The translations under genes were made by a program, and so were the position numbers. Below are positions 8,801-20,252 of a DNA stretch of 64,000 nt, one piece after another; position 1 is the stretch's first letter, and the number at the start of each line of letters is the position of its first letter. The notes under the pieces were generated by a model. That model did no database searches. It had not been told where the DNA came from and saw only the letters and a program-made list of their open reading frames with translations. Source of the DNA: Pseudonocardia sp. N23. Its GTDB lineage: Bacteria > Actinomycetota > Actinomycetes > Mycobacteriales > Pseudonocardiaceae. Where the stretch lies: positions 62,001 through 126,000 of the forward strand of contig NZ_BEGX01000028.1 of the NCBI RefSeq assembly GCF_002583555.1. Direction: 5' to 3'.

Positions 8801-11800
8801 ACGGCAGCGCCGAATGCTCGAACGCCGCCAGCCCGTTCTCCCGGACCCGCCCGGCGACCTGCCGGAACGTCGGAGCGCCCGCCAGGTCGGCGCGCAGCAC
8901 GACGGTGTTGACGAAGCAGCCGACGAGCCCGTCGAGCGCCGCGTCGTCGCGGCCGGCGACAGGGGTGCCGATCGCGACGTCGTCGCCGGCCCCGAGCCGC
9001 GACAGCAGGGCCGCGACCGCCGAGGTGAGCACCAGCAGGTCGCTGGAGGACTCGTCGCGGGCCAGGGTCCGCAGCCGCTGCGCGGTCGCGGCTCCGACCT
9101 CGATGTCGACGCTGCCGCCACGCCCGCTGGGTGTCGCGGGGCGCGGGGTGGCGGTGGGCAGCTCGATCCGGTCGGGCAGGTCGGCGAGCGCTGTGGACCA
9201 GTGGTCGAGGACGGCGGTCATCGGCCCGGCGAGGAGGGCTTCCTCCCAGAGGGCGTAGTCGGCGTACTGCACGGGCAGCGGCGCCCAGGCCGGGGTGCGG
9301 CCGTCGCGGCGCGCGGCGTACGCCTGCGCCCACTCGTCGAGCAGGATCGGGGCCGACCACTCGTCCACGGCGACGTGGTGCACGACCAGTGCGACGACGT
9401 GGCTCTGCGGCGCCTCCCGGATCACGGTGAGCCGCAACGGCGGCTCGTGGTCCAGGTCGAAGTCGTGGCCGACGGCGCCGGTGAGCAACGCGGTGAGCCG
9501 CTCGGTGTCGGCCGGGTCGAGGTCGACGACGGGCCCGCCGACGGCCGCTGCCACGGCCGCGGGCTCCAGAACGTGCTGCGCCGGACCGTCGGGGCCGTCG
9601 CCGAACACCGTCCGCAGGGCCTCGTGCCGGGTGGCGACGTCGACGATCCCGGCGCGCAGCGCCTCCACATCGAGCGGACCGGTGACCCGGAAGACGAACG
9701 GGACCGTCGCCGTCGCGCCGAGCTGCTGCTCGAACCGGAACCGCTGCTGGACCGACGACAGCGGCACCCGCTCGGGGCGCTCCCCCGCGGTCAACGGCGG
9801 ACGCGTCGGCGTGGCCGGCCCGCCGATCCTCGCCGCCAGGGCCGCGACGGTCGGGGCGTCGAAGATCGCCCGCATCGGCAGGTCGTCGCCCAGCTCGGCG
9901 CGGATGCGGCCCATGAGGCGCACAGCGAGCAGGGAGTGGCCGCCGAGGGTGAAGAACGAGTCGTCGACGCCGACCTCGGGCAGGTCGAGCAGCTCGGCGA
10001 ACAGGGCGGCGAGCTGTCGCTCGGTCGCCGTCGTCGGCGCGGCGCTGCCGGTCGTCGGGGCTGCCGGGTCGGGCAGGGCCGTGCGGTCGACCTTCCCGTT
10101 GGCGGTCAACGGGAACGCGTCGAGCGCAGTGACCGTCGTCGGCACCATGTGCTCGGGCAGGAACCGGGCCGCGAACGCCCGGACGTCGTCACTCGGCGAT
10201 CCGACCACATAGGACGCGAGGGCGCCGTTGCGGACGACCGTGACGGCCTGGCGCACGTCGGGGTGCCGGGCCAGGACGGTGTCGACCTCCTCCAGCTCGA
10301 CGCGCATCCCGCGGACCTTCACCTGGTGGTCCGTGCGCCCGACGAACTCCAGCTCACCCGCGGCGCTCCAGCGGCCGAGGTCGCCGGTGCGGTAGAGCCG
10401 CTCGCCGGGGGTCCAGGGGTCGGCGACGAACCGCGCCGCCGTCATCACCGGGTCCCCGACGTAGCCACGGCCCAGCGGGAGCCCGCCGGTGTAGATCTCG
10501 CCGACCGCGCCGACGGGCGCGGGCCGCAGGTTCCGGTCGAGGACGAGCACCCGGGTGTCCGGGTTGGGCACGCCGATGGAGACCGACTCGCGCCGGTCCG
10601 TGCCGCGGTAGAAGCGGTGCGACACACCGATCGTGGCCTCGGCCGGGCCGTAGCCGTGGTACATCACCGAGTCGGGGAAGGCCGCGCGGAACCGGTCGAA
10701 CAGCGCCGGCGTCAGGACCTCGCCGCCGCACCACACGTGCCGCAACGACGCGGGCGCCGTCCCCAGCTGCAGCATGACGTCGAGCATCGAGCTGACGAGG
10801 TAGGCGAACGAGACGCGCTCGCGGGCGATGAGGTCGAGCAGGTACTCGGGGTCGCGCTCGCCCTGCGGCTCGGCGATCACCAGCGTCGCGCCGGTGGTGA
10901 GCGGCAGGAAGATCTCGTTGACGGAGATGTCGAAGCCCATGGGCGCCTTGAACAACGCCGCGTCGCCGGGCCCGAACCCGAGCATGTCCCGCTGCCAGGC
11001 CAGCCGCGCACAGATCGCGTCGTGCCTGATCACGGCACCCTTGGGCACCCCGGTGGACCCCGACGTGAAGATGACGTAGGCGGCGTTCGCGCCCCGAACC
11101 CCCTGTGAGTGGCGGTACCGGCCATAGCCAGTACCGCCACTCACGACGTGTTCGACGCCCGCCGAGCGACACATGTTCTCGATGCGTTCGGAAGGCCACT
11201 CCGGCTGCAGCGCGACGAACACACCGCCCGCCCGCAGGACCGCGCACAGCGCGACGACCAGGTCGACCGACCGCTCCAGCTTCACGCCGACGGTCACCTC
11301 CGGCCCGACACCCTGCTCGACCAGCGACGACGCCAGTGCGGCGACTCGGACGTCGAACTCCGCGTAGGTCAGCCGCTCACCGGACGGGGCGACGATCGCG
11401 ACCGCGTCCGGGGCCGCCGCCACCTGGGCGGCGACCATGCCCCACAACGACTCCGGGAGCTCACGGCCCGACGTCGTGGCGTTGCGGCCGTCGATCAGCG
11501 TCTGCTCGGCGTCGGTGAGGACGTCGACATGGCCGGACGGCGTCGTCGGGTCGGCGACCGTCGCGTCGAGCACCGTGCACAGTCGGTCGAGCAACGCCTG
11601 CGCGTCGGCCTCGGTGAGCAGGTCCGGGCGGTAGCGGACGGCGAAGTGCCAGCCGTCCCCGTCGGGCTGGATCACCAGCGCCACCGGGTAGTGGGTGGCG
11701 TCGCGGCCGTCGACGGCGGTGGTGGTCAGCCCGCCCGCAGCCTGGGCCTCGGTGACCGCCTCGGCGTCGACGGGGTAGGACTCGAACACGGCGAGGGTGT

Positions 11801-14800
11801 CGAACAGCTCGCCGACGCCCGCGATCTGCTGGATCGCGCCGAGGCCGAGCCAGGTGTGGTCGGCCAGCGCGATCTGGGTGGCCTGGACGCGCCGGGCCAG
11901 GTCGACGAGCGGCTCAGCCGGCCGCGTCGTCACGCGGACGGGAACGGTGTCGATGAACAGCCCGACGATCGACTCGGCGCCGTCGAGCGTCGGCGGCCGG
12001 CCGGAGACGGTGGCGCCGAAGACGACGTCGTCACGGCCGAGGACGCGCCCGAGCACGAGGCCCCACGCGGCCTGCACGACCGAGTTGACGGTCAGCCCGG
12101 CGTCCCGCGCGAAGGCGGACAACGAGCCCCCGCGCGCGGCCCCGACCTCCTCGGGCGGCACCGGCGCACCACCGACGGCGGCGAGGCGCGTCGGCTCCTC
12201 CAGCCCGGCCAGGGCCTCCGTCCATGCCGCGCGGGCGGCCTCCGCGTCCTGCGACGCCAGCCACGACAGGTGGTCGTGGTAGGAGCGGACAGGCGGGAGG
12301 TCGGTGCCCGCGTAGAGCGCGAACAGGTCCGCGACCAGCAGCGGCATCGACCAGCCGTCGAGCAGGATGTGGTGGTTCGACAGCACCAGCCGGTGCGTGC
12401 CGTCGGGTCTGCGGGCCAGCAGGACCCGCATCAGCGGCGGCGACGCCATGTCGAACGGGCGCGCCCGCTCGGCGTCCTCCCGCGCGGCGAGGTCCGCGTC
12501 GGACGCGACGTCGACGACCGTCACCGGGACGTCGGCGAACCCGGGGATCACCTGGACACCGTCGTCGGCGAGGAACGCGGCACTCAGCCCGGGGTGGCGG
12601 GCCAGCAGCGCCCGCAGCGCCCGGCGCAGCCGCTCGGGGTCGAGGTCGCCGTCCAGGTCGAGCGAGGTCTGCACGACGTAGGCGTCGCGCTCGTCGAGCT
12701 GGGCGTGGACGAGCATCCCGGACTGCAGCGGCGAGAGCGGCCACACGTCGGCCAGGCCCGGGTAGCGCGCGGACCAGCGGTCGACGTCGGCCTGCGTGAC
12801 GTCGAGGAGCGGGAGGTCGGCGGCCGTGAGCGTGGCGGCGTCGGGGTCTGCGGCGTGGGCGACGATGGCGGCCATCGCGGCGCGCCAGGCGTCGGCGATC
12901 GCGCGGACCCGGTCCTCGGTGAGCAGCCCGGTCGGGAAGGCGAACGCGGCGCGCAGCACCGGACCGCCCGCGCCGTCGACCGTGGCCGCGTTGATCTCCA
13001 GCGCCGACGACGCCGGGTGCGTGGGGTCGGCGTCGCCTGCGAGGCCCGAGACCTCCGGCGCCGGGCCCCAGTCGGTTTCCGACGCGGGTGCCCCGCCGTC
13101 GAACCGTCCGAGGTAGTTGAAGCCGATCTGCGGGCCGGCGTATCCGGCCAGCTCGGGACCGGTGCGCGAGTTGAGGTGGCGCAGCAGGCCGTAGCCGATG
13201 CCGTGGTCGGGCACCGAGCGCAGATGCTGCTTCACCCGGGCGACGACGTCGCCGATCGGGCCGCCGGCGTCGAGCCGGACGGGGTGGACGCTGGTGAACC
13301 AGCCGACGGTGCCGGACAGGTCGGCGCCGCGGACGGCCTGCTCCTCGCGGCCGTGCCCCTCCAGCGAGACGAGGACGGAGTCCCCCCCGCGCACGCCCGC
13401 GACCGCGGTGGCGAGGCCCGCGAGCAGCAGGTCGGTGATGCCGGTGCGCAGCGTCTCGGGCGCGGAGGTGAGCAGGGCGGCGGTGACGTCGGCGGGCAGC
13501 TCGACCTCGACCTCGGACACGGTGCCGACGACGTCGACGGCCGGGTCGAGCGCACGGTCGCCGAGCAGCGGCTCGTCGGCGTCCAGGACACGGCGCCACC
13601 AGCTCAGCTCGGCCTCTCGCGCCGGCGCGACCGCGGCGTCGACGAGCCCGCGGGCCCACGCGCGCAACGACGTCCCACGCGGGGTCAGCGGGTCGCCGCG
13701 GTAGGCGGCGGCGAGGTCGTCTCCGATCAGCCGCCAGGACACCCCGTCGACGACGAGGTGGTGCGCGACGACCAGGAGCCTGTCGTCGGACCACGCGACC
13801 TGCAGCATCACGCCGTTCGCCGGGTCGAGCGCGCCCACGGAGTCGGCGAACACGGTCTCGTCGACGGCCGGAACGCGGCGGACCAGGGCGGCCGCGTCGA
13901 CCGTGCCGGGGGCGGTGATCTCGTGCCGCCGGTCGCCGTCGACGGAGTGCAGCCGGGAACGCAGCGCGTCGTGGTGGTCGAGCAGGGTGCCGACGGCCGC
14001 GACGAGCCTGTCGTGGTCGAGCTGCGGGACCACGAGCATCGTGGCCTGGGAGAACCGGTCGAACGAGGGCACGTTGTCGACGAGCCAGGTGACGATCGGG
14101 GTGAGCGGGACGTCGCCGGTCGGGGTGTCGTCGACAGGACGGGTGTCCTCACCTCGTCCGGACAGGACGGCGGCGAGAGCGGCGACGGTGCGGGCCTCGA
14201 ACACGTCGCGCGGAGCGAAGCGGTATCCGGCGGCGCGGGCGCGCGCGACGAGCTGCATGGAGACGATCGAGTCGCCGCCGAGGGCGAAGAACGAGTCCTC
14301 GACGCCGACGGTCTCCACGCCGAGCACGTCGGCGAACAGCGCGCAGAGCGCCTCCTCGACCGGTCCCTGCGGCGCCCGGCTCGCGACGATCTCCCGCGCG
14401 GGGTCGGGCAGCGCCTTGCGGTCGACCTTGCCGTTGGCGGTCAGGGGGAACGCGTCCAGCACGGTGACCGTCGCGGGCACCATGTGCTCGGGCAGGAACC
14501 GGGTGGCGAACTCCCTGGGGTCGTCGTCGACGGAACCGACCACATAGGACGCGAGTGCGTTGTCCCGCACCACCGTGACCGCCTGCCGCACACCGGGGTG
14601 CCGGGTCAGGACCGTGTCGATCTCCTCCAGCTCGACGCGCATCCCGCGGATCTTGACCTGGTGGTCGGCCCGCCCGACGAACTCCAGCTCGCCCGCGTCG
14701 TTCCAGCGGCCCAGGTCGCCGGTGCGGTAGAGCCGCTCACCGGGCGTCCACGGGTCGGCGACGAAGCGGGACGCCGTCATGACGGGGTCGCCGACGTATC

Positions 14801-17800
14801 CACGGCCGAGCGGGAGCCCGCCGGTGTACAGCTCGCCGACGACGCCCACCGGTGCCGGCCGAAGGTTGGGGTCGAGGACCAGGACCCGGGTGTCGGGATT
14901 GGGGACGCCGATCGACACGGACTCGCGACGGTCGTCGCCCCGGTAGAAGCGGTGCGACACACCGATCGTCGCCTCGGCCGGGCCGTACCCGTGGTACATC
15001 ACCGAGTCGGGGAAGGCGGCGCGGAAGCGGTCGAACAGGCCCGGGGTGAGCACCTCGCCGCCGCACCACACGTGCGTCAGGGAGGCGGGCGGGGTGCCCA
15101 GCTCCAGCATGACGTCGAGCATCGAGCTGACCAGGTAGGCGAACGTCACGCGCTCGCGGGTGATCAGGTCGAGCAGGTACTGCGGGTCGCGCTCGCCGTC
15201 GGGCTCGGCGATCACCAGCCGGCCGCCCGTCGCGAGCGGCAGGAAGATCTCGTTGACGGAGATGTCGAAGCCCATGGGCGCCTTGAACAGCGCCGCGTCG
15301 CCGGGGCCGTAGCCGAGCATGTCGCGCTGCCAGTCGAGCCGCGCGCAGATCGCGGAGTGCCTGATCACGGCACCCTTGGGCACGCCGGTGGACCCGGACG
15401 TGAAGATCACGTAGGCGGCGTTGTCGCCGCGCACGGCCCCGTCGGGCACGAACCCGTCGACGGCGTCCACCCGCACCTGTGAGTGGCGATACTCGCTGCA
15501 GCGAGTATCGCCACTCACGACCACCGAGACACCCGCCGAGACGCACATGCCCTCGATCCGCTCGGCGGGCCACTCGGGCTGCAGCGGGACGAACGCCCCG
15601 CCCGCGCGCAGCACGGCGCACAGCGCGACGACGAGGTCGACCGACCGCGGCAGCAGTACCCCCACCGCGACCTCGGGTCCGACACCGAGCGACCGCAGCC
15701 GCGACGCCAGCGCCGCGACCCGTGCGTCGAACTCGCCGTAGGTCAGTGTCTCGTCGGGGCCGACCACCGCGATCGCCTCGGGAGCGGCGGCGACCTGCTC
15801 GGCCACCATGCCCCACAACGAGTCCCGCAGCGCCCGGCCGGACGCCGTCGCGTTGCGCGACCCGATCAACGCCGTCTCGCGCGCGTTCAGCACGTCGACT
15901 CGTCCACACTGGACGGTCGGGTCGGACGCCAACGCGACGAGCACCCGGACGACGCGGTCGAGCAGCCGCTCGGCCTGTGCGGCTGCGGAGGCGACGTACT
16001 TCAGGCCCAGGTGCAGCCGGTCGCCCGGGATCGCGACGAGGACGATCGGGTAGTGGGTGGCGTCGCGGCCGTCGACACCGACGGTGCGCAGCCCGGTGGA
16101 CTGCTCGGCCTTGCCGAGGCTCTCGTCGTCGACGGGGTAGGACTCGAAGACGGTGAGCGTGTCGAACAGCTCGCCCCGCCCGACGACGGACTGGATCGCG
16201 CCCAGGCCCAGCCACGAGTGGTCCGACAGCGCGGCCTGCTCGGCCTGCACCCGCCCGACGAGGTCGGCCAGCGGCTCGGCGGCGCGCAGCCGGACCCGCA
16301 CCGGGACCGTGTCGATGAACAGCCCGACCATCGCGTCCGACCCGGCCAGCGCGGCGGGCCGTCCGGACACCGTGGCGCCGAAGACGACGTCGTCGCGGCC
16401 GGTCAGCCGGCCGAGCACCACACCCCAGGCGGCCTGGACGATCGAGTTGAGGGTGACGCCGCGCTCGCGGGCCACCTCCGTCAACCGGGCGGTGAGCAAC
16501 GGGTCGAGGTCGATGCCGCGCTGCTCGGGGACGGCCGCCCCCGGCGAGTCCGGCACGAGCCGGGTGGGCTCCTCGACGCCGTCGAGCGCCTGCGCCCACG
16601 CCGCGCGGGACGCATCGCGGTCCTGCGCGCCCAGCCACGCGAGGTGGTCGCGGAACGGGCGCACCTCGGGCAGCTGCGGGGCCGCGCCGGGCTCGCCGAG
16701 GCCGCCGAAGAGCGCGAAGAGGTCGGCCACCACGATCGGCGACGACCAGCCGTCGAGCACGATGTGGTGGTTGGTGATGAGCAGCCGGTGCCGCTGCTCG
16801 TCCCCCGAGTCGGGCAGCTGCATCAGCGTGAACCGCAGCAGCGGCGGCGACGCCACGTCGAACCGGGCGACCCGGTCGGCCTCGACGATCCGCGTGACCT
16901 CGGCGGCGGGGTCGGCGTCGCGGCGCAGGTCGATCTCGGCGAACGGGATGTCGACGTCGTCGAGCACGACCTGCACGGCCCCGTCGCCGTCGGTGACGAA
17001 CGCGGTGCGCAGGTTCTCGTGCCGGGCGAGCAGCCCGCGCCCGGCGGCGCGGAGGCGGTCGTGGTCGAGCGGCCCGACCAGCTCCAGCTCGCTCTGGACC
17101 GTGTAGAGGTCGATGTCGGCGTCGTCGAACGACGCGTGGAACAGCAGGCCCTCCTGCAACGGGGTGAGCGGCCAGACGTCGGTGGCGGTCGGGTGGGTCG
17201 TGCGCAGCCGGCGCAGCGTCTCGGGGTCGGTCACCAGCGTCGCGGTGGACTCGACGGCAGCCTCCCGGCCCGCAACGACGGCGGCGAGCGCGGCGACGGT
17301 CCGGTGCTCGAACACGTCGCGCGGGGAGAACGCGAGCCCGGCGGCGCGGGCGCGGCCGACCAGCTGCATCGAGACGATGGAGTCGCCGCCGAGGGCGAAG
17401 AACGAGTCGTCGACGCCGATCTCGTCGACCCCGAGCGCGGTGGCGAACAGGGCCGCGAGCTGCTCCTCCAGCGGGGTCGACGGCGCCCGGCCGCTGCCGC
17501 CGGTCGCGGCGGGGACGGGCAGCGCGCGCCGGTCGATCTTGCCCGCGGTGGTGCGCGGCAGCTCGTCGAGCACGACGATCGCCGACGGGACCATGTGCTC
17601 GGGGAGCCGCATCGACAGGTGTTCGTGCAGCTCGTCGGGGGTGACCGCACCCGTCGCGAACCCGACGAGACGGCGCGGCCCGTCCGCGGCGACGATCACG
17701 GCCGCCGCACCGACCGCGGGGTGGGCGGCGAGCACGGACTCGATCTCGCCCAGCTCGATGCGGAAGCCGCGGATCTTGACCTGGTCGTCGGAGCGGCCGA

Positions 17801-20252
17801 GGTAGTCGAGCCGGCCGTCGTCTGTCCAGCGGACGAGGTCGCCGGTGCGGTAGAGCCGGCCCTGCGGCGCGGCGACGAAACGGGCCGCGGTCAGGCCTGG
17901 CTGGTTCAGGTATCCCCGCGCCAGCTGCGGGCCCGACAGGTACAGCTCACCCACGGCGCCGGGCGCGACGGGGCGCAGCGCGGCGTCGAGGACGTGGACC
18001 GTCGTCGCGGCCATCGGCCGGCCGATCGTCGGGACGGTTCCTTCGGTGATGAGCGCACACGTGGCGTCGACGGTGTACTCGGTGGGGCCATAGCAGTTGT
18101 AGGCGACGAGACCGGGCTGCTCGGCGAGCTGCTGCCACAGCGTCGTGCCGACGGCCTCGGCGCCGACGGTGACGACGCCAGGATGCCACTGCCCGGCGGC
18201 GAACAGGCCGCGCTCGACGACCTGGGCCATGTGCACCGGGACGAGGTCGATGAAGTCGATGCGGGCGTCGCGGATGCGGGCGACGAGCGCGTCGGGGTCG
18301 GCGACCTCGTCGTCGGTGGCGACGTGCAGCTCGTGCCCGACGAGCATCCACAGCAGGGGGTCGATCGCGCCGTCGAAGGTGAACGACGCCGTCGACAGGG
18401 CGCGGCCGAGCGGGAGGTGGCCGAGCGGTTCGTGCAGGTGGGCGGCCAGCAGGTTCGCCAGGCCACCGTGGGTGGCGACGACGCCCTTGGGCACGCCGGT
18501 GGTGCCGGAGGTGTAGATGACGTAGGCGGCGTTGCGGGAGTCGACGGCGACCGGTTCGTCAAGGGCGGGCGCGTCCCGGCGCGGCTCCGGCACGGTGCCG
18601 CCCACGACGGCGACCGGGGCCGCGTCGTCGAGGATCGTGCGGGTGCGCTCGGCGGGGTGCAGCGGGTTGAGCGGCAGGTACGCCGCGCCGGAGTACCAGA
18701 TCCCCAGCATCGCGACGAACGTCGCGGCGCTGCGGGTCGCGGTGAACGCGACCGTCCGGTCCGGGCCGGCACCCGCCTCCACCAGCGCGTGTGCGAGACG
18801 GCGGGCGCGCAGGTCGAGCTCGGCGAGGGTGAGGGTCTCGTCGGCGGCGACGACGGCGAGGCCGTCGGGGTTGCGGGCGACACGGCGGCGGAACGTGTCG
18901 ACGACGGTCTCGGCGTCGAGCGGCTGCGGGGGCCGGGTGCGCCACCGCGCGAGCAGAGCGTGCTCGCCGGAGGTCAGCAGGTCGAGGTCACCGAGGGTCG
19001 CGTCGGGGCCCGCGACGAACGCCTCGACGGCGCGCGCCAGGCGGTCCGCCCACCCCTGCGCGACGGCCTCTCCGATGACGTCGGGACGGACCTCCAGGAA
19101 CAGCACGAGGCCGCCGTCGGGGCCGGGTCCGGCGGTGAGGCCGAGGGGGAAGTTGGTCGCGTCGACTCCCGTGACGTCGGAGACGCGCAGCTCGGCGGCC
19201 TGCTCGGCGTCGCCGATCGCGTCGACGTCGACGGGGTAGGACTCGAAGACGTAGAGGGTGTCGAACAGCTCGCCGACGCCCGCGACGCGCTGGATGTCGG
19301 CCAGCCCGACGTGCTGGTGGTCCATCAGCGCGGCCTGCTCGGCCTGCAGCCGGGACAGGAACGCGGCGACGGTCTCGCCCGCGCGGATCCGGACCCGCAC
19401 CGGCACGGTGTTGACGAACAGCCCGACCATGTCGGCGACGCCGGGCAGGTCGGCGGGACGCCCCGAGACGACGGAGCCGAAGAGCACGTCGTCGCGGCCC
19501 AGCGCGGTCGCGAGCACGAGCCCCCACGCGCCCTGCAGCACCGTGTTGGGGGTGAGGCCGTGGGCTTGGGCAAAGGCGGTGACCGAGGAAGGGACGGTCA
19601 CCGGCACCTTCACCGGCAGCGCCGCGGTCAGCGAGGCCTCGGGCGGGGCGATGCGCGTCGGCTCCGGCGGGTCGGCGAGCGCGGCGGCCCAGGCGGCCTC
19701 GCCCGCGGCGGGGTCGAGGGCCTTGAGCCGGGCGAGGTGGTCCTTGAACGGCCGGACCGGTGGCAGGGACTCCCCCGCGTAGCGGGCGATGATCTCGCGG
19801 ACCACCATCGGGACCGACCAGCCGTCGAGCAGGATGTGGTGGTGTGTCAGCACCAGTTGGTGCACGTCAGGGGCGGTCCGCAGCAGCATGAACCGCATCA
19901 GCGGCGGGGCCTGCATGTCGAAGCGGGTGCGCCGGTCGGCGGCGAGCAGCTCGGCGATCTCGGCCGGGTCGGCGCCGGTGAGGTCGCGCTCCTCCCACGG
20001 CGCGGTGACCTCGCGCAGCACGACGGCCATCGGCTCGCCGCTGTCGTGGACGAACGCCGCCCGCAGGTTGGGGTGGCGGCCGATGACGTGGTCGGCGGCG
20101 GCGCGCAGCCGCGCGGCGTCGAGCGCGCCGGTCAGCTCGATCGCCGTCTGGACGGTGTAGACGTCCACCGCGGTCTCGTCGAACAGCGCGTGGAAGAGCA
20201 TTCCCTGCTGCAGTGACGAGAGCGGCAGGACGTCCTCGATACGCGACGCCAT
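5889..20252 (-). CDS. NRPS1: terminal four-module synthetase with thioesterase
   Basis: 4787 residues, C-A-T / C-A-T-E / C-A-T / C-A-T-TE. Approximate carrier serines: 956, 1992, 3437, 4481; thioesterase 4535-4787 with GWSLG and a C-terminal DATHAE histidine. Specificity residues read by eye: module 10 DGDDTGCVD (unassigned, acidic pocket); modules 11 and 12 both DINYWGGIG, the known N5-formyl-N5-hydroxyornithine code; module 13 DADDAGLVN (unassigned). The first C domain is of the D-accepting kind and fits the terminal E domain of NRPS2. Odd points: module 10 has an E-type carrier (GGDSI) followed by a D-accepting C domain, yet no E domain. Two adenylation domains carry in-frame palindromic inserts (11105, 15479). 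I chose the ATG at 20252 because it overlaps the NRPS2 stop as TGATG and mirrors the NRPS2 start; a GTG lies at 20264. Confidence 0.93.
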   Translation of the reverse strand: MASRIEDVLPLSSLQQGMLFHALFDETAVDVYTVQTAIELTGALDAARLRAAADHVIGRHPNLRAAFVHDSGEPMAVVLREVTAPWEERDLTGADPAEIAELLAADRRTRFDMQAPPLMRFMLLRTAPDVHQLVLTHHHILLDGWSVPMVVREIIARYAGESLPPVRPFKDHLARLKALDPAAGEAAWAAALADPPEPTRIAPPEASLTAALPVKVPVTVPSSVTAFAQAHGLTPNTVLQGAWGLVLATALGRDDVLFGSVVSGRPADLPGVADMVGLFVNTVPVRVRIRAGETVAAFLSRLQAEQAALMDHQHVGLADIQRVAGVGELFDTLYVFESYPVDVDAIGDAEQAAELRVSDVTGVDATNFPLGLTAGPGPDGGLVLFLEVRPDVIGEAVAQGWADRLARAVEAFVAGPDATLGDLDLLTSGEHALLARWRTRPPQPLDAETVVDTFRRRVARNPDGLAVVAADETLTLAELDLRARRLAHALVEAGAGPDRTVAFTATRSAATFVAMLGIWYSGAAYLPLNPLHPAERTRTILDDAAPVAVVGGTVPEPRRDAPALDEPVAVDSRNAAYVIYTSGTTGVPKGVVATHGGLANLLAAHLHEPLGHLPLGRALSTASFTFDGAIDPLLWMLVGHELHVATDDEVADPDALVARIRDARIDFIDLVPVHMAQVVERGLFAAGQWHPGVVTVGAEAVGTTLWQQLAEQPGLVAYNCYGPTEYTVDATCALITEGTVPTIGRPMAATTVHVLDAALRPVAPGAVGELYLSGPQLARGYLNQPGLTAARFVAAPQGRLYRTGDLVRWTDDGRLDYLGRSDDQVKIRGFRIELGEIESVLAAHPAVGAAAVIVAADGPRRLVGFATGAVTPDELHEHLSMRLPEHMVPSAIVVLDELPRTTAGKIDRRALPVPAATGGSGRAPSTPLEEQLAALFATALGVDEIGVDDSFFALGGDSIVSMQLVGRARAAGLAFSPRDVFEHRTVAALAAVVAGREAAVESTATLVTDPETLRRLRTTHPTATDVWPLTPLQEGLLFHASFDDADIDLYTVQSELELVGPLDHDRLRAAGRGLLARHENLRTAFVTDGDGAVQVVLDDVDIPFAEIDLRRDADPAAEVTRIVEADRVARFDVASPPLLRFTLMQLPDSGDEQRHRLLITNHHIVLDGWSSPIVVADLFALFGGLGEPGAAPQLPEVRPFRDHLAWLGAQDRDASRAAWAQALDGVEEPTRLVPDSPGAAVPEQRGIDLDPLLTARLTEVARERGVTLNSIVQAAWGVVLGRLTGRDDVVFGATVSGRPAALAGSDAMVGLFIDTVPVRVRLRAAEPLADLVGRVQAEQAALSDHSWLGLGAIQSVVGRGELFDTLTVFESYPVDDESLGKAEQSTGLRTVGVDGRDATHYPIVLVAIPGDRLHLGLKYVASAAAQAERLLDRVVRVLVALASDPTVQCGRVDVLNARETALIGSRNATASGRALRDSLWGMVAEQVAAAPEAIAVVGPDETLTYGEFDARVAALASRLRSLGVGPEVAVGVLLPRSVDLVVALCAVLRAGGAFVPLQPEWPAERIEGMCVSAGVSVVVSGDTRCSEYRHSQVRVDAVDGFVPDGAVRGDNAAYVIFTSGSTGVPKGAVIRHSAICARLDWQRDMLGYGPGDAALFKAPMGFDISVNEIFLPLATGGRLVIAEPDGERDPQYLLDLITRERVTFAYLVSSMLDVMLELGTPPASLTHVWCGGEVLTPGLFDRFRAAFPDSVMYHGYGPAEATIGVSHRFYRGDDRRESVSIGVPNPDTRVLVLDPNLRPAPVGVVGELYTGGLPLGRGYVGDPVMTASRFVADPWTPGERLYRTGDLGRWNDAGELEFVGRADHQVKIRGMRVELEEIDTVLTRHPGVRQAVTVVRDNALASYVVGSVDDDPREFATRFLPEHMVPATVTVLDAFPLTANGKVDRKALPDPAREIVASRAPQGPVEEALCALFADVLGVETVGVEDSFFALGGDSIVSMQLVARARAAGYRFAPRDVFEARTVAALAAVLSGRGEDTRPVDDTPTGDVPLTPIVTWLVDNVPSFDRFSQATMLVVPQLDHDRLVAAVGTLLDHHDALRSRLHSVDGDRRHEITAPGTVDAAALVRRVPAVDETVFADSVGALDPANGVMLQVAWSDDRLLVVAHHLVVDGVSWRLIGDDLAAAYRGDPLTPRGTSLRAWARGLVDAAVAPAREAELSWWRRVLDADEPLLGDRALDPAVDVVGTVSEVEVELPADVTAALLTSAPETLRTGITDLLLAGLATAVAGVRGGDSVLVSLEGHGREEQAVRGADLSGTVGWFTSVHPVRLDAGGPIGDVVARVKQHLRSVPDHGIGYGLLRHLNSRTGPELAGYAGPQIGFNYLGRFDGGAPASETDWGPAPEVSGLAGDADPTHPASSALEINAATVDGAGGPVLRAAFAFPTGLLTEDRVRAIADAWRAAMAAIVAHAADPDAATLTAADLPLLDVTQADVDRWSARYPGLADVWPLSPLQSGMLVHAQLDERDAYVVQTSLDLDGDLDPERLRRALRALLARHPGLSAAFLADDGVQVIPGFADVPVTVVDVASDADLAAREDAERARPFDMASPPLMRVLLARRPDGTHRLVLSNHHILLDGWSMPLLVADLFALYAGTDLPPVRSYHDHLSWLASQDAEAARAAWTEALAGLEEPTRLAAVGGAPVPPEEVGAARGGSLSAFARDAGLTVNSVVQAAWGLVLGRVLGRDDVVFGATVSGRPPTLDGAESIVGLFIDTVPVRVTTRPAEPLVDLARRVQATQIALADHTWLGLGAIQQIAGVGELFDTLAVFESYPVDAEAVTEAQAAGGLTTTAVDGRDATHYPVALVIQPDGDGWHFAVRYRPDLLTEADAQALLDRLCTVLDATVADPTTPSGHVDVLTDAEQTLIDGRNATTSGRELPESLWGMVAAQVAAAPDAVAIVAPSGERLTYAEFDVRVAALASSLVEQGVGPEVTVGVKLERSVDLVVALCAVLRAGGVFVALQPEWPSERIENMCRSAGVEHVVSGGTGYGRYRHSQGVRGANAAYVIFTSGSTGVPKGAVIRHDAICARLAWQRDMLGFGPGDAALFKAPMGFDISVNEIFLPLTTGATLVIAEPQGERDPEYLLDLIARERVSFAYLVSSMLDVMLQLGTAPASLRHVWCGGEVLTPALFDRFRAAFPDSVMYHGYGPAEATIGVSHRFYRGTDRRESVSIGVPNPDTRVLVLDRNLRPAPVGAVGEIYTGGLPLGRGYVGDPVMTAARFVADPWTPGERLYRTGDLGRWSAAGELEFVGRTDHQVKVRGMRVELEEVDTVLARHPDVRQAVTVVRNGALASYVVGSPSDDVRAFAARFLPEHMVPTTVTALDAFPLTANGKVDRTALPDPAAPTTGSAAPTTATERQLAALFAELLDLPEVGVDDSFFTLGGHSLLAVRLMGRIRAELGDDLPMRAIFDAPTVAALAARIGGPATPTRPPLTAGERPERVPLSSVQQRFRFEQQLGATATVPFVFRVTGPLDVEALRAGIVDVATRHEALRTVFGDGPDGPAQHVLEPAAVAAAVGGPVVDLDPADTERLTALLTGAVGHDFDLDHEPPLRLTVIREAPQSHVVALVVHHVAVDEWSAPILLDEWAQAYAARRDGRTPAWAPLPVQYADYALWEEALLAGPMTAVLDHWSTALADLPDRIELPTATPRPATPSGRGGSVDIEVGAATAQRLRTLARDESSSDLLVLTSAVAALLSRLGAGDDVAIGTPVAGRDDAALDGLVGCFVNTVVLRADLAGAPTFRQVAGRVRENGLAAFEHSALPFDRLVAHLDPRRDPSRNPLFQVMVTHGTAGGGAWTLAGTEVADLAGERTSAQFDLTFDFATARDGRLRCAVEYNADLFDRASAQALGDRLVRLLEQVAADPEVVVDDLSVLADDEGERLTTPPLLPAPTVPELVAGLAARPAAMCLTAGDDRRDSTRVTSDIARWARHLAGLGCGPEDVVGVVLPRGADLVTMLLAVQVAGAAFVAVDPTVPADRKTVLLAGTVAVVTHSSVPADGLPASVRRVDVDTTDVAGLPAHPVTDADRVAPLYRDHPAYLVFTSGSTGVPKGVLVSHDALARLAATHHDRLAVDDAHGVPRPLPRVMHSAEFSFDASWDPLLWMLEGCELVVADSATMRDPEALMALVERERIDAIDLTPSYVDALLSSGIWDRPGHRPSIIAVGGEPITDRIRERFAGGETYFVDLYGPSETTVNAYRWRLDWEQGEGPVAGFGVAVLDDRLRPVPAGVLGELYLSGPGLARGYRDAPAQTAARFVADPCGEDGARIYRTGDLARIGVDGRLTLHGRADDQVKIRGHRIELGEVEAVIGGHPRVGRAVVVMRGAGQARRLLAYVIPADPGNTADLDMAVRAHVAARLPGYMTPAAVVVLDTLPLTRHGKVDRRALPEPETTTVAEREPSTASEIALCALFAQVLEVDRVGVDDGFFDLGGHSLLATRLVARIRAELDADVSVATVFQAPTPAALAATLTSAEPFDAVLRLRTGPDEGPAVFCLPPAIGIGWTYARLLPHLPPDVPVFALQDTGDGTASIAELADRYAAMIRELRAQGPYVLLGWSLGTVLAHEVAARVGPTPLVVMIDGFPEASAPDVEELSEDDALHELLLFTGYDLSDLSDLSGDDFGPAAVRELVDGRPGLLAGVSDEHIGEAAARIRRISAARYDGPSHRSSSRLVFFKAGRDATPAAPQDWQPFYDDPLQVVVVDATHAEMLAPGPVAELGPALRAAVEDVLDRTEES
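6246..6272. repeat. Three tandem 9-bp units in the thioesterase
   Basis: GGAGAGGTC occurs three times in a row and encodes DLS-DLS-DLS in the lid region of the thioesterase. It is probably a slippage-prone microrepeat that keeps the reading frame. Confidence 0.8.
11105..11144. repeat. In-frame 40-bp palindromic element in module 12 A domain (copy E2)
   Basis: 14-bp perfect outer arms GTGAGTGGCGGTAC / GTACCGCCACTCAC surround a partly paired centre. It encodes [13 protein letters not shown] between core motifs A2 and A3, just before the ATP-binding [10 protein letters not shown] loop. Minus-strand polarity is TC...AG, which gives the ending HSQ. Confidence 0.88.
15479..15518. repeat. In-frame 40-bp palindromic element in module 11 A domain (copy E3)
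   Basis: A completely perfect palindrome: arms GTGAGTGGCGATACTCGC and its complement around TGCA. It encodes [14 protein letters not shown] at the same A2-A3 position as E2 in the neighbouring module. The inner arm differs from E2 on both sides, with pairing kept. Confidence 0.9.
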
